Below are positions 33,426 to 45,637 of a DNA stretch of 64,000 bases, in pieces. The DNA is from Athripsodes cinereus (lineage: Eukaryota > Arthropoda > Insecta > Trichoptera > Leptoceridae). Positions within the stretch are counted from its first letter, which is position 1. Each line of letters begins with the position of its first letter. The notes under the pieces were generated by a model. It searched no databases. It was not told the DNA's origin and was given only the letters and a program-made list of their open reading frames with translations. The stretch spans positions 28,497,237 through 28,561,236 of the forward strand of contig OX388307.1 of the NCBI GenBank assembly GCA_947579605.1. The letters run 5' to 3'. The position numbers and the translations under genes were made by a program.

Positions 33426-35820
33426 GTCTTTGTAATTGCCCTCGATCTTGATGAGACATGTCACATGTGTTTAGTGAATTGTATAGATTTAATATCCATA
33501 ATTAAAAGAATCATATATTAATAAGAAACAAGCTCGATCTGTGAGAATTGTTCAAATATGTTTATGTGCGTTATCTTGAGTTTATTCTTTTCATAACAAA
33601 TACTAATAATCGAAATCTCTTGTTTAATAGAAAAAATTGAGAGCCTTTCATGAAGAATGGTAACTACCTTTAAAAATAGTACTTCAATTTCATTGTAAAT
33701 AAAAATATAATACTTATCCAATTGACAATTTTAGTAAATTTGAAAAATCTTTGCGAACTTATTAAATTTTTTTTATATTTAAACATTGATATTGTTACAT
33801 TTATAAAAACAGTTTATTTTGTAACTCAAAATTAGTTGGCAATAACGCGTGAAAAGAAAATATGAAAAAAAATATAACCTTTATTTGATTCTAGTATGAG
33901 TATTAAGATAATTTTTTATTGATCCATTTTTAATTTAAATCATTTGTTGGACTAATCAAAATATTCAAAACAATTTCTAATTTCTCTTCTGAAACCAGTT
34001 TTTTTTTTATTAAGATACCCAGTATGCGAAAATAATAATACCGTTAATAGTATGTAAAAATATTGTTAGCAATAAATTCACAAATAATATTTAGGTTAAT
34101 TACAAAATGATTCATCATAGAAAGGCGAACAATGCTATTCTTATCTTAATTTAGTATCAAACATTAGAAATAAACTTTATCATTACAACCATTTATATTT
34201 ATTTTATTTGGTAAACTTTCATGTTAATAGCTTGGAATATTATACATAACAGGGTATATGTTGATTTGCTACATAAAAATTTGATTTAGCAGTCGCTGGA
34301 CTAGACTTTTTAAATTAGTTATGTTTTTGTAATTTATTTATTTACACGATAAAATGACATTGTTTGGTTTGACCATAGAGTATAATAATATTGTATTAAA
34401 ATGTTTGACAGTTTACACATTTGAGCCATTCCCCCTGCCAAAAAAGATTAAAGATTAAATAATTTATTAAAAGTAAATGTAAGCATAGTGAGTAATTTAA
34501 CACATAATATTAAATTTAACTATAAAAATTTTGGAATCCCCAAACAGCTATAGTATTGCTGGTATACTAAGAGGACACAAGACAAACATTACAAACATTC
34601 AAATCATTATACACATATGTATGACACGAAAAACATTTTGATTAATTAAGTATAAAGAAATATAAAAACGAGACAACTACAGCAAATATATAAGTACTTT
34701 TCAAAACCTTTTACAAATAACGACAATAGCGTGAATACAGTTGCAAACTCACACCAATCATTTATGAGTAAGTGAAGAACTTGCACAGAGAGTAGTTCAA
34801 AGTAGCAATGCTTCCAATCGATATAACTATCGCAGATTAGGAATATTCATTAGTATTAGGAACAGCACGACGATATTAAAAATGTCGACATGGTCAAATA
34901 CTTGGTATATAAATTTGATTGCTCTCATAATAAGTAAGTGAAACATTATTCTACCGGCGCGGCGGTTGGTTCACAGAATAGCCTACATGTGTCTCCTTGA
35001 ACGATTATATAATTCTAGTACATAAAAATAAACTTTCGAGAGTAATGAATATTTAGTATTTCTGTTAAGTGTTATTTCTGTATTAATAATTATTTATATC
35101 GTTACAATAATCGATTTTTGTTTTATAATTATATTTATAAAAAACGCAAATCAATTTTGAATCTAAGCGTTTTTGCATTTCATTTGAGTCAAATGACAGT
35201 ATGCCTTGAAAGCGATAATTAATTGAGCAATCTGTTTTATTAGATAATTTTAAATATAGACCTGCGATTGGTTCAAATGGATTGAAGTGTTTTTTGCATA
35301 ATAATAAACTTTTTAGAACGAACCGATTTCCTCGAATATAAATATAGATTTTTGTCGTATCAACTAAAAAACATTGTAACCAACAAAAACAGAAAGATTT
35401 TTGCATTCATATTTAAATATTTGTTAAAAATGAATCGATATGCCTTTGCATTTAAAGCCCTCACTTGATAGTGTGTAAGTTTTAGATTTTACTTGCGTCG
35501 ATGTCTCTCAGTACATTTAAACTTAATCCCGCTCACAAAACAAAAACTTTGAATTTGTAGGCTTTGTTACATCGCATTTTTTGTACACGAAGAACCTATA
35601 GATATTATGTGACAGGTTGTAAATAGGATCATTTTTCGTCATTTTCACTAATAAATACTTAAATGTTTTTTCTCGAGAATAACATATTTTTCGATTGAGA
35701 ATGATAATAAAAACTCCGTGGAGCACTTGGCAAAGAGTCACTTTTTTTTTTTCGTATGTTTTAGAGTGTACCTACTATAAATAGCAGGTGTTCAAAAAAA
35801 AAATAAAAATATTTTTCGTC
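33426..35820. other. Intron, AT-rich, nothing recognised
   Basis: Over 2 kb without a recognised element. The 107-codon - frame at 35083-35406 has no known domain. Confidence 0.5.
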
Positions 35821-35823
35821 TTT

Positions 35824-35985
35824 AATTCAGCGATGAGGTTTGCCACCCATCCTGAAACTCTAAATTTTTTGTTGGCACGGAGAGGACAGCTTGCATGTTT
35901 ATTGCAACCAGCTGGTCTGCTACATAGCTACACTGCTTGTGGAATATGACGTGATTGGATATTAGTAGAATAATAAATTTATTAA
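35824..35985 (+). repeat. Family A copy, nearly complete
   Basis: The module reads AATTCAGCGATGAGGTTTGC, CACCCATCCTGAAACTC, GTTGGCACGGAGAGGACAGC, TTGCATGTTTATTGCAACCA, CTGGTCTGCTACATAGC, TGTGGAATATGACGTGATTG. With 56673-56788 it defines the family. The high copy number and modular truncation look like a SINE or short LINE 3' end. Confidence 0.75.
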
Positions 35986-36289
35986 GTAATTTACTTATGA
36001 CATAATAATACCGAAGTCATTGTTTATTTTCGTAATTATTTTGGTAATTTGTTAGTTTTAAGAATTATAAATAAATAATATTAATAGCAATAGATCATTG
36101 GAACTTCATAAATTCTAAGAAAGCCATAAATACCATGAAACCACAGCGCGATTGTATGCAAATATTATTAAAACAGGAAGCAATCAAACATAAAACTTCA
36201 CAATGTTTAATTTACAATTGCGATTAAAAAACGACTACAAAAGTTTGAGCATAAGCAAGTTTTCTAATATTTTTTATTTAGAGCAATAA

Positions 36290-36400
36290 TTTTCCATCAC
36301 GGCATATCTAACAAGTGGGGTAACCAGAAGGTCAACCGCATGTAATAAACGTAAAAAATAAAACATTCAAGACTAGAAGCATGGCCTCATCGATAAATTA
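36290..36400 (-). repeat. Family A copy
   Basis: CATCACGGCATATCTAACAA, GTGGGGTAACCAGAAGGTCA and ATGTAATAAACG, then AAACATTCAAGAC: inverse of the family module. Confidence 0.65.
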
Positions 36401-36534
36401 TAAATGTTGCTTATACAAACATGAAATTTTACGAACTTCTGCATTTAATTTGACATTTTAAAATAACAGGAAGGAGTAGGAGTCCTATTCTTCGTCGGGA
36501 ACTCCATGGAACAGAATATAACTAATTAACCACT

Positions 36535-36866
36535 AAATTTCATTACAAACGATGCTGTGCGCCGGCGCACCCAGCAGATACCTGTAATCTCCGTAATACA
36601 GGAGAGACGATGGTCCTGGCTGGGACATGTTTTAAGAATGCCTAATGATAGTTGGCCAAAAAGAGCACTGTTCTTCCGTCCGCATGGGTTCCGTCGGCCC
36701 GGGCGTCCCTCTTTCACAATACACCGTTCCTATGGCAACGATATCAGAGCGCAAGGAATGTCGTGGAAAGAGGTGACGCAATTGGCACAGAGTCGCTCTG
36801 AATGGAGGAGGCTGGTTTCTGCCCTGTGCTCCCGAGAGGAGCGTGGAGGGCGATGATGATGATGAT
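36535..36866 (+). pseudogene. LINE ORF2 C-terminal fragment with (GAT)n tail, best copy
   Basis: An open + frame (36557-36856) reads IQERRWSWLGHVLRMP, ...RPGRPSFTIHRSYGNDI, ...QGMSWKEVTQLAQSRSEW and ends just before GATGATGATGATGATG. This 'WLGHVLRM...W..LAQDR..WR' ending is characteristic of C-termini of several insect LINE groups, possibly RTE-like. The (GAT)n tail matches LINEs that end in microsatellites. It is 5'-truncated; copies at 2783 and 30195. Confidence 0.8.
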
Positions 36867-36867
36867 G

Positions 36868-37018
36868 AATTCGTGGTTAGATGGAAGAAATCACTTTATA
36901 GTGATAATCTCGCCACTGCACATCGTCCTAGTTTTAAAAAAAAATATATTATTTTGTTAACACTGTAATGTAATGATGATGTGCAAGAAGAATAAATAAA
37001 TAAATAAATAAATAAATG
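36868..37018 (+). repeat. Family C copy with AATAAATAAA tail
   Basis: It reads CGTGGTTAGATGGAAGAAAT, TAGTGATAATCTCGCCACTG, GATGATGTGCAAGAAGAAT and a run of AAATAAATAAATAAAT. It matches 60601-60742. It directly follows the GAT tail of the preceding LINE fragment. Confidence 0.75.
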
Positions 37019-37555
37019 AACCACTAAATTTATTAATTAATAAGATGAAAACAAAATAGTTTAATGGAATAAACTTTAATTTATAGCTCCTATATACTAT
37101 TTTATTCGCAAATAGGTACTGAATATCTAAAAGGTATACCCAGATAAGGACGAATGTTGGTGGCCAATTAACTTAGTAAACAAATAGATTTGAACTTTTG
37201 AATCAAAGATTGTAAACATATTAAATTGTATTCTCACGCTTGTGTCAATTATAGCGATATGTACTATATACATGGGTACATCTCATTGTTTTATGTTTGA
37301 TATCCTGCAATAAAATGTGTTTATAATAATTCAAATACGAAGGCTGTTTTTATGATGTCGGTGTTTACATTACTAGAGCAAAGAGTTCTTTGAAATATCG
37401 TCCTTTTTATAAAAGTAAAGTAGAGATCAAACGGACGGATACTGAATAGTTCATGAAGTTTTGTATTTTTTTTCTCTCGATATTTTATGAAATCCAATGA
37501 GGTGGTCAGTTTATTGAATGAGGTAGACACAATGAGGTTGATTGTATTTATGTGT
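37019..37555. other. Intron, unassigned
   Basis: No recognised feature. Confidence 0.45.
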
Positions 37556-37559
37556 ATAA

Positions 37560-38365
37560 TAATAATAATAATAAAGACAATTTATATTTGGCGCCGTTTA
37601 ATGATCCGTGACCATCTCAAGGGCGCCATGACTTTTCTTGAAAAGCAGTGTTTTCAGCTTACTCCTGAACGTTGCAGTGGGCTGGTTCTTTCTTAAATCC
37701 GCTGGTAATCGGTTCCAGGCAGTTGGCCCCGCAACGCTAAAGCTCCTCTCTGCGAATTTGGAAGTGTTTGCCCTGTTGGGCTCCACAAGCTTGTTTGCAG
37801 CGGTGGAAGCTGATCGCAGTGGTCGCCTCAGAGTTTCGTCGAGGGGACATAGCTCAGCGAGGCATGGAGGTGCTGTGCCGTTCAAGGCTTTGTGGACCGT
37901 GAGGCACAGCTTGAACTCTACTCTCTCTGGGACTCTAAGCCAGTGTAGCTCCTTAAGCAGTGGTGTGATGTGGCAGCGCTTGTTCTCTCTATAGATGGTC
38001 CTGGCAGCAGCATTAAAGGCCATTTGGAGACGATTCAGAAGGATCTGGGGCAGTCCTGTACATATGATGTTACAATAGTCTAGACGGGAGACGACGAAGG
38101 CGGCGACTAGACTCTTAACCGCGTCTACAGATAAGTGTCTCGATACTAGGTACAGTTGGCGAATATGAAAGAAAGCTGTGCTCACTGTCTTTGACACTTG
38201 AGCCTCCATAGAGAGTGCTCCATCCAGTAGGACGCCGAGAACAGATATGGTGCGCGATGGTGTTATATCAGTGCCGGAGACAGAGATCGGTTTGGTGTCT
38301 AAGAGATGTTGCCGTCCAGGAGAGGCGACCCACATAAATTCCGTCTTAGTTGGATTCAATTTATA
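37560..38365 (-). pseudogene. CR1/L2-like LINE, 3' part of reverse transcriptase ORF
   Basis: A - frame of about 253 codons (38359-37598) is open from the truncation to its stop. It covers the region after the RT catalytic motif: LNPTKTEFMW, SVLGVLLDGALSMEAQV, SRLDYCNIICTGLP, ITPLLKELHWLRVPERVEFK, SVAGPTAWNRLPADLR, KLKTLLF. This set is typical of CR1/L2-group elements. The 3' UTR is short (GGCGCCAAATATAAATTGTC) and ends in (TTA)n. The catalytic domain, endonuclease and ORF1 are missing. An open frame suggests a fairly recent insertion. Confidence 0.85.
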
Positions 38366-38589
38366 CTGCTTTATACGTATACTGCTTTACTGTCACATAG
38401 AAAAACTGTTTAAGTTTACTCTACAGGTAACTTTTTAAAAAATGACGTTAAATTGGTTTGTTCAAACACGTGCACTACTGATAATCAAGATTTACCAGTC
38501 TTAAAAACACTGTCATAGACTAGCTCTTATTTTTATAGTTATTTCTATCCACTGCTGAACATATTCCTTTATCATATTTTTTCAGGCAT

Positions 38590-39070
38590 TGTAACATTCA
38601 AACTGTAACATTTCTCCCATAGTCGGCAGATTTCAGTGACTCTCTCAGGGTTTATCGTTGGGTAAATTTATTGTGGTGGTTGTGCTAAGGAAACACTAGC
38701 ATGATGTTGTATGATCAGTTTATTGACGAAGAATATGGTTACACAGATTATTATTACACCAAACAAAACAATTCACAGTTTTTAACACTGAATTACATTA
38801 TAAAAGCGACACTCACAGTATTTTGTAGAAGAGAAGAGACATTTTTTTCTGGAGCGAGCCCCTGCTATGTCTATTGTAAAACGAATAGCAGGAGACTGGC
38901 CAAAATGGCTGACTCCCGGAAAAGGATCAAGAAGAAGGAATCTGTTTTTATGATAATAGCAAAAGGTATTTACGATTTCTCTAGATAGGGGCCAGGGCTT
39001 TCACAGGATTTCGATAGATGGCAACACAAGTACCATTTTTTGGATATTAAATTATAAGGGTCCCATGACA
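38590..39070 (-). repeat. 3' LTR of the minus-strand element
   Basis: 481 bp, matching 42750-43230. It contains a 95-codon + frame that is identical in both LTRs only because the LTRs are. On the - strand, AATAAA-type signals occur at the complement of TTTATT (about 38665 and 38718). Confidence 0.9.
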
Positions 39071-42000
39071 CCATCTCAAGTTGTCTTTTAAAGAAAAAAA
39101 AATGAATAAAAAAAAAGAAAAGTTTTAAAGTCAGTAACAAGAAGGATTCTACAGAACTAAGAGTGTCAAAGATAAGAAAGATTTTACAATACTGTGAGTG
39201 TCAAAACAAGATAGATTTTACAACACTGTGAGTGTCAAAACAAGGATACAAATTATCATAACAGACATTAGTAACAAATTCTTAATTAATCCTTACAAAT
39301 AGACATGTCTCAAGCAAGCAAGGGACCAGGAAGATGCGCCGACAGAACAGGTCGCGGATACGGAATCGTAGACAATGTTCTCGCCATACTTCTAGGTAAA
39401 CCTTTACATGCTTAAGACAAAACAAAAAAAATTCTTTTTACATAATACAATAAAAACCTTCAACAATTTTCCAAACACTTTTCCTTACTCCAAGAGGAGG
39501 TATCCATTACAATTATATCTGATCTACCTCTATTATAAGGGCGGTAATCCTTTACCCTATAGCATTTTTCTTTTGTGGAAACTTCCCACCAATTTCATAC
39601 AGGCTAATGGTTAATATCAGGTACCAAACCTATCGCGCAGAGCTTCTCTAAGCGACCTGTATGAATTTTCTGTTTGAGCGTCCTCAAACCTCACTTGGAC
39701 AACAAGCTTGTCGGGCATTAAAAAATTGAAATTACTAAAATAAATTTGAGTTAGAACTGATTGTATTAGGGTAGGACGCTTAGTCATACCTCTATATCAG
39801 TCTAACCCAGGAGATGTACATGGAAGATGGCGAATCATCCAATGACTCCTTAACATTCATACTAGGCAAATAGAAATTACTGTAAGGGTACGCATTCCAT
39901 ACAGTAAAATTGCCGCAAAATGGCCAGCAGGTTCACACCATGTGAGAAACCTTGCCATATAATTTATTTACAAAACCATGCACACTAGAAGTTGAAACAC
40001 AACAAACTTATTCTAATTTGACTGATGCGACCTTGACCCTCAATTTAAGATTTAGCATTAATGATTTGATAAACTAAGAGAATTAGTGGTAACTTTTCAC
40101 GCATTTTCATACTTCATCTTTTATCGGCCGTTTTTTCATGTATACTTCATTCTTCCGTACCTTGCATTCATCATCTGTCATAAGTCATTCATCAGTTACC
40201 ACATAACTCAGTGATTCAAGAGTTCACACAAAATTTAAGGAAAACAACAAAAGAATTCGTATACTTTCGTATACTGGAGGGTCAAAATTACATCAGTTAT
40301 ACAGTACAAAATTCTTTAAAACTAACATGTCGTATGACTTTTGTCTGCGACAGTGGATGGGTTCAGATTATTGTGAACACGTTGCTAATGAAAACGGCTA
40401 GCATATGAGATGATAAAGGCAACTTCATGCATCCACGGGCGCAAACAAAAAAAAAAGGTGATCAAACATACAAAAAATATTATTTAAGGGCGCCACAAGG
40501 TTCGAACAATTCAAAATTCTCACAGAAGCGGAACCTTGAAGAGCCTCTATGAGTTTACTTAACTAAAAGTTTACAATAACATGGGCTGCAAAAGTTACAA
40601 GTACTTTAAGAGTAGAAATACCAAATTTTTGACTATTAACAGTATTATAATTTATTTTGCTTTAAAGAAGAAAGAAAGATAATTCCTTTGACATTACCAT
40701 GACTGTAAATATAATTTCTTTTGTGAGTCTAACATTGTTATTACATACAAAATTCACTATTAACATTGACCTGTGATGTATAGACATAGTTCTTTTTATT
40801 CATTAAAATTGCAGCCCAAGAAAACATTACATTTTTACATAAATTCTTTACATTACCAAAATTTCAAGTTTACATTGATGGATTTACATTCAGAATGAAA
40901 TATAACAACAAAATTTTGGAGAAACACATACCTAGGACTCAGAACTTAATGATATCCTTAGCATGATAGTTTCCCATTGCTCCAGTATCTACATCGCATA
41001 GCTCGTATACGTTAGGGGATATGATTCGGTGAACCTGAGACTTGATGAAACGAGGTGCCAATTTCTTTGAAAAATAATTCGCAGCGTTGCTATGAACGAT
41101 GATTCAGACATTTTGAGATTCTACTGTTTTTTTTTTGTTTAGTGTTCAAAAAAAAAGTTTGCCAACCTTTGTAACATCAAACCTCAACAGTTGGGAACCA
41201 TTGGATACTAAAAAAAATGTTTGGAAGTCTTGTCCTTCGATAAGACTCGAAAAAAAAAATTAATAACAATATTTTTTTAAATTGTTAAAGTTTGGAAACC
41301 GCTGGAAAGTTTGACATTCCCTGGAAATATCGTAGACATAACATTACATACATTACATATCATAAAATTAACAATTCCAGCATATGAGTAAAGAATTATT
41401 GGTAATTATTCAAATTTGTTTTGTTAAGCCTCTTCCAGCAATATTGAGGTCTATGATCATTTCACTTCAAACCATACATAAATACATCCACAGCCCGCGT
41501 GACACGCACGCTAGGTAGGTACAAGTATAATGAATTTAAATTTAATTTCTTTACTTTTGAGTGTAATTAGCCAGATATAGAAAAACTTTACTTGGAATAT
41601 TTCACAAACTAGACATTTATAAATTTACAATTCTTATTTTGTAGATCCCTCAGTGTAGAATCTTACATTAACAAACAAATAATTCCGTAAATAATTGTAA
41701 AATGATCTTAGCTAGTATCACTTGAATTTATGCAAAATTGAAACTGGAATTTTTACAATCTCTTTGGCACAAAAGGCAAAGCATGGAACAACATGTAAAA
41801 AACTGTATCTATAGTAGGTATATAAAATATTTCAGTACAAAATGAACACAACAACACCATATTTTTCCATAAAAACCTGTGTAGTAGTCAGACGATTAAG
41901 GTTGTCTATTACTAGTGAAGGAAGCATTTATTTCCTCATCCTCAAAACCATCAAGCATCAAGGGTTCTCTGTGTAGATAAAGAAGGCCTCGAAGAAACGT

Positions 42001-42726
42001 CAGATCTAGATGACAAAACATGGGACATCCTTCTATTGGAGGTCAGGAACCGTCAAGGAAGGAAATTCCGCCATGGACATCCTTCGTAGTGGTGGTAGCA
42101 GGCTTCTTAAGAGATTGCAATGTTGGAGATCTTCATCTCGTCAGAAGGAAATTATCTGGACGTCTTAGGAAAGTTTGGAGTATCTGTTCACAATCTTGTC
42201 AATTTCTTGTTGTATATATTTCTTAAATTCTCCATTCATTAACAATATCTGTTCGTACTTGATTATTTATTAATTAAAATGTGTTTATTATTACACTATT
42301 TATCAATTCAGATGTTCATTGCAGCACTAACATAACTTTATTGGTTATGTGATGAAATTTACGAAGTACACTTGTTGTAGTGAGGCGAAAATTCAATACT
42401 CACTTATTTAATTATTAAAATGTTTTTTCTTTATTATTTATAGCACTGTTTATTTAATTCAATCATTCACTGAAGCACCATCATAGTCCTTATTGGTCAC
42501 GCGGTGAAATTTCTTGAAGAGCAAAGTTGTACAGTCTTGTTGTGATGGTAATGGAATTTTTAACCGTTTTTTGATCGAACATTCTAGAGAAGTGTGTGTG
42601 TGTTGGTGATGCATGGAAACATGGGTGGGTCACGTGATACGTAACGAACTTATCTACGCACTATTTAATGTTATCATTTATGCATTGTTAAATTCACTTC
42701 AAACACAACAAAAACCACAATAATTA
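39071..42726 (-). other. Noncoding interior of the minus-strand LTR element
   Basis: Three imperfect tandem units of about 35 bp lie at 39142-39246 (TTTTACAACACTGTGAGTGTC core). A GC-richer stretch at about 41930-42200 gives only short broken frames with no retroviral-type motif. The purine-rich AACTTGAGATGG on - directly before the 3' LTR is a weak polypurine tract candidate. Confidence 0.6.
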
Positions 42727-42746
42727 GGCATCACGTTGGAGCGCCA
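42727..42746 (-). promoter_or_regulatory. Primer-binding site, tRNA-Lys-like
   Basis: Read on -, TGGCGCTCCAACGTG starts two to three bases inside the 5' LTR. Gypsy-class elements primed by tRNA-Lys have a similar TGGCGCCCAACGTGG. It fixes the orientation of the element. Confidence 0.7.
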
Positions 42747-42749
42747 ATC

Positions 42750-43230
42750 TGTAACATTCAAACTGTAACATTTCTCCCATAGTCGGCAGATTTCAGTGAC
42801 TCTCTCAGGGTTTATCGTTGGGTAAATTTATTGTGGTGGTTGTGCTAAGGAAACACTAGCATGATGTTGTATGATCAGTTTATTGACGAAGAATATGGTT
42901 ACACAGATTATTATTACACCAAACAAAACAATTCACAGTTTTTAACACTGAATTACATTATAAAAGCGACACTCACAGTATTTTGTAGAAGAGAAGAGAC
43001 ATTTTTTTCTGGAGCGAGCCCCTGCTATGTCTATTGTAAAACGAATAGCAGGAGACTGGCCAAAATGGCTGACTCCCGGAAAAGGATCAAGAAGAAGGAA
43101 TCTGTTTTTATGATAATAGCAAAAGGTATTTACGATTTCTCTAGATAGGGGCCAGGGCTTTCACAGGATTTCGATAGATGGCAACACAAGTACCATTTTT
43201 TGGATATTAAATTATAAGGGTCCCATGACA
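42750..43230 (-). repeat. 5' LTR of the minus-strand element
   Basis: Matches 38590-39070 along its full 481 bp by eye. Confidence 0.9.
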
Positions 43231-43439
43231 GCATCTTTGTCTTGGGTTTTTCGTAAGCGGTTCCAGAAAGTTTTTTAATGTCAATCAGACCATCGTGTAA
43301 GAGATCTTCCACAATTTATTTTATTTTTACGAAATCTCCACACCACCGCTTTCCTAATACTGTTATTTCAATGTTGCAATATTATTACCACTTCAACATT
43401 GTCATTCTTTCGATGGTATCTGTATCTCTCGATCTACGA

Positions 43440-43620
43440 GTACTACGTATCTCAATATTTATTTTATTTTATTTATTTTAACATTCTTTACTGTGCATTG
43501 ATTAAAAACAATTACATAAAAGATATACATTCAAATTAAATACAATCAATATACAGAGGGCGAGTTTATCGCAAAGGCGCGATCTCTTCCAACTAACCCA
43601 AATATTTCTTAGTCTATCGG
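43440..43620 (-). repeat. Family B copy, well preserved
   Basis: On + it reads TATTTTATTTATTTTAACATT, CTTTACTGTGCATTGATTAA, ATATACAGAGGGCGAGTTTA, TCGCAAAGGCGCGATCTCTT, CCAACTAACCC. Reversed, it is a retroposon 3' end with an AATAAA-rich tail. Other copies: 24303, 26600, 31368, 44470, 56020, 63135, 63355. Confidence 0.7.
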
Positions 43621-43694
43621 ACAAATTTGTCTGTTTTGTAGGGCAACTTGCCCTAAGCTAAATAAGTCTCAACAGTGACTGGATATTTGGTTTA

Positions 43695-43765
43695 CAATTC
43701 GAGTATACCATCATGGCGTATCTCACAAGTGGAGTACCTATCCAGCAGATTAATTGCATAACAAA
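43695..43765 (-). repeat. Family A copy
   Basis: CATCATGGCGTATCTCACAA, GTGGAGTACCTATCCAGCAG, ATTAATTGCATAAC: inverse of the module end. Confidence 0.6.
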
Positions 43766-44465
43766 GATGAAAGTTTTTCTGTTCGGCTTACAACTCATCG
43801 GATATTCATTGTCCGACAATATAACGTCCGTTTCATCTCTACTATCAAGTTTAATTGAACGTAGTTATGCAGAAAGCAGACAGCCCACAAAAAGTATAAT
43901 TTAAATATGGCCGTCTTTGCAAATGGACACTATATTATATTGAGTGAATGGATTTTTTTTTCAACGTATTTTTTATGAAATGTTTATATGAAAGGCCCCT
44001 GGCTGGTTTTTGTAAACTGTAGTATTAGACATTTTAAATCTCGTTGTTAGTATTGATACGCGAATGTAATAAAATTTTATAGGTTTGATTATGTTATTAT
44101 CAGAGAAGTCTCTTTGATGATTCTATTTAAAGATACGATTTTATTATGTTAAAGTAGATACTCCCTTACAATTTAATTTAATGCTTTTTTAAGTTCAAAG
44201 TCGAAATTCAAAATCAAATGTGTCTTCTACTATACTTGTATGTTTTATTATTGAGAAGTCTTTCATCAAATAACCACATTGTCAATTTCCTTTAATTGAC
44301 TATAATCAAACAAATAGTAGAAGAAAAGATATGCTTTTTTATATCGTTACGGAATTCTACTACCTAAACATAGTGATTACTAGTATATATTTATTTATTT
44401 CCAGTTTTGAATCCATTTCTGCTTCACTAAGCAAAGGTATTTCACTCTTGTATAAAGCAGGTGCA
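43766..44465. other. Intron, unassigned
   Basis: No recognised feature. Confidence 0.45.
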
Positions 44466-44469
44466 TTCA

Positions 44470-44525
44470 TGGGTTAGTTGGAAGATATCACGCTTCTACG
44501 ATAAACTCGCCCATTGTACACATTT
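44470..44525 (+). repeat. Family B fragment
   Basis: ATGGGTTAGTTGGAAGATAT, CACGCTTCTACGATAAACTC, GCCCATTGTAC: opposite orientation to 43440. Confidence 0.6.
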
Positions 44526-44587
44526 ACTTGTATAGTAAAAATTTTCCCATGTTTATTTTCTAATGTTGATTTTTTCGTGTGTATATA

Positions 44588-44790
44588 ATGAGTTACAATC
44601 CACTGGATTGGTCTGCAACGAGTTTTGACTTTCTTCTCCATTCCTCCCTATTCTCAGCCAGTCTTTTCAGCTCTACGTATGAGCCACAATTCATGTCCCT
44701 CTTCAGTTGGTCCATATACGAATCTCTTGGTCGGCCTCTGCCATTTGTCCCCTCGGTCTTACCCTCCGCAATGGCGATGAGTAGTCCTGG
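44588..44790 (-). pseudogene. LINE ORF2 C-terminal fragment, copy 2
   Basis: About 95% similar by eye to 27496-27672 and slightly longer at its 5' side (TACTCATCGCCATTGCGGAG on -). It carries the same GRGRPRDSYMDQLKRDMN and ELKRLAENREEWR frame. Confidence 0.75.
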
Positions 44791-44864
44791 GTGCCTTTTT
44801 CGTGTAATATTTTTTTATTATTATTCACTAGTAAAACATCACGTATTAAACATTTAACAGTTTC

Positions 44865-44912
44865 AATTCAGCGATGAGGAATGCCATCCATTCTGAATAT
44901 TTCTATTTTATT
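44865..44912 (+). repeat. Family A 5' part
   Basis: CAATTCAGCGATGAGGAATG and CCATCCATTCTGAATATTTC match the start of 35824-35985. Confidence 0.55.
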
Positions 44913-45088
44913 ATATCCTATTAGTTCGCTTACTAACCCACTTGAAAGAATAAGTGATAACACAACTTCGTTCAGAGAATAAACGTAAAATAATAGAAAG
45001 AATCTGCGGATATTGTAAGGATGTGATAAGGAAGTAATGAACTTGTCTGCGGTCATGAGGACTCGTTTTTCGGCCAGGACAAAAAGTC

Positions 45089-45465
45089 ATTTTACATTCG
45101 AGTGTAATTCTAATGTAACACATTAAGGTTTACACCCTCCCTCACCCATGAATGTTACAGAAAAATTCTAATTTAAAAAGTTATTTTACATTCGAATGTA
45201 ATTCTAATTTAACACATTAAGGATTGCACCCTCCCTCACTCATGAATGTTACAGAAAAAAATCTAATGTAAAAGTTATTTTACATTCGAATGTAATTACT
45301 TACTGTTTGGGTAACGTGTAGAGTCTTGATTGGTTTACGTATTATAGATATTTAGTGTTGTTATATTATATTGTGAGATAAACTGTGTGACTCTGTTACA
45401 ATAAAATAAAATAAAATAAAAATAATTCTAATGTAAAATGTCATTTTACATTCGAATATAATTTT
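45089..45465. repeat. 94-bp tandem repeat, interrupted
   Basis: Units start at about 45089, 45183 and 45277 (partial), each with ATTTTACATTCGARTGTAAT and, in the first two, CACATTAAGG, CACCCTCCCTCAC and CATGAATGTTACAG. After about 120 bp ending in (AATAA)n a further partial unit follows (45423-45465). The core TTTACATTCGAATGTAA is itself a palindrome. Confidence 0.8.
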
Positions 45466-45637
45466 AATAGCATAAAGTGGTATTCGTCACTCTGTATTTG
45501 TTTAGTTCAAGTAGCCACAGAGGCCATATAACCACACAAACATATTCACTAACGGACTCAGGTATTCAAAGGGGAATATATCGAATGACATATTATGACG
45601 CATTAACATAATATATATTTATGTTTATTTGTTTTAA

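Larger units (their letters stand above)
38590..43230 (-). mobile_element. Non-autonomous LTR retrotransposon, minus orientation
   Basis: Two direct 481-bp LTRs (38590-39070, 42750-43230) appear identical by eye. Each begins TGTAACATTC and ends CCCATGACA on +. GCAT is duplicated just outside (38586-38589, 43231-43234). A primer-binding-like site lies next to the right LTR and reads on the - strand, so the element runs right to left. The 3,679-bp interior has no frame above about 70 codons and no gag, protease, RT or integrase motif that I can find. It therefore depends on enzymes from another element (LARD-like). Confidence 0.85.

Noticed and set aside
35083..35406. 107-codon - frame
   Set aside because: AT-driven composition, no recognisable domain, no splice support; chance frame in a long AT-rich intron.
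38701..38988. 95-codon frame found identically at 42861-43148
   Set aside because: The duplicates are the two LTRs of one element; identity reflects LTR identity, not conservation of a protein, and the frame is antisense to the element.
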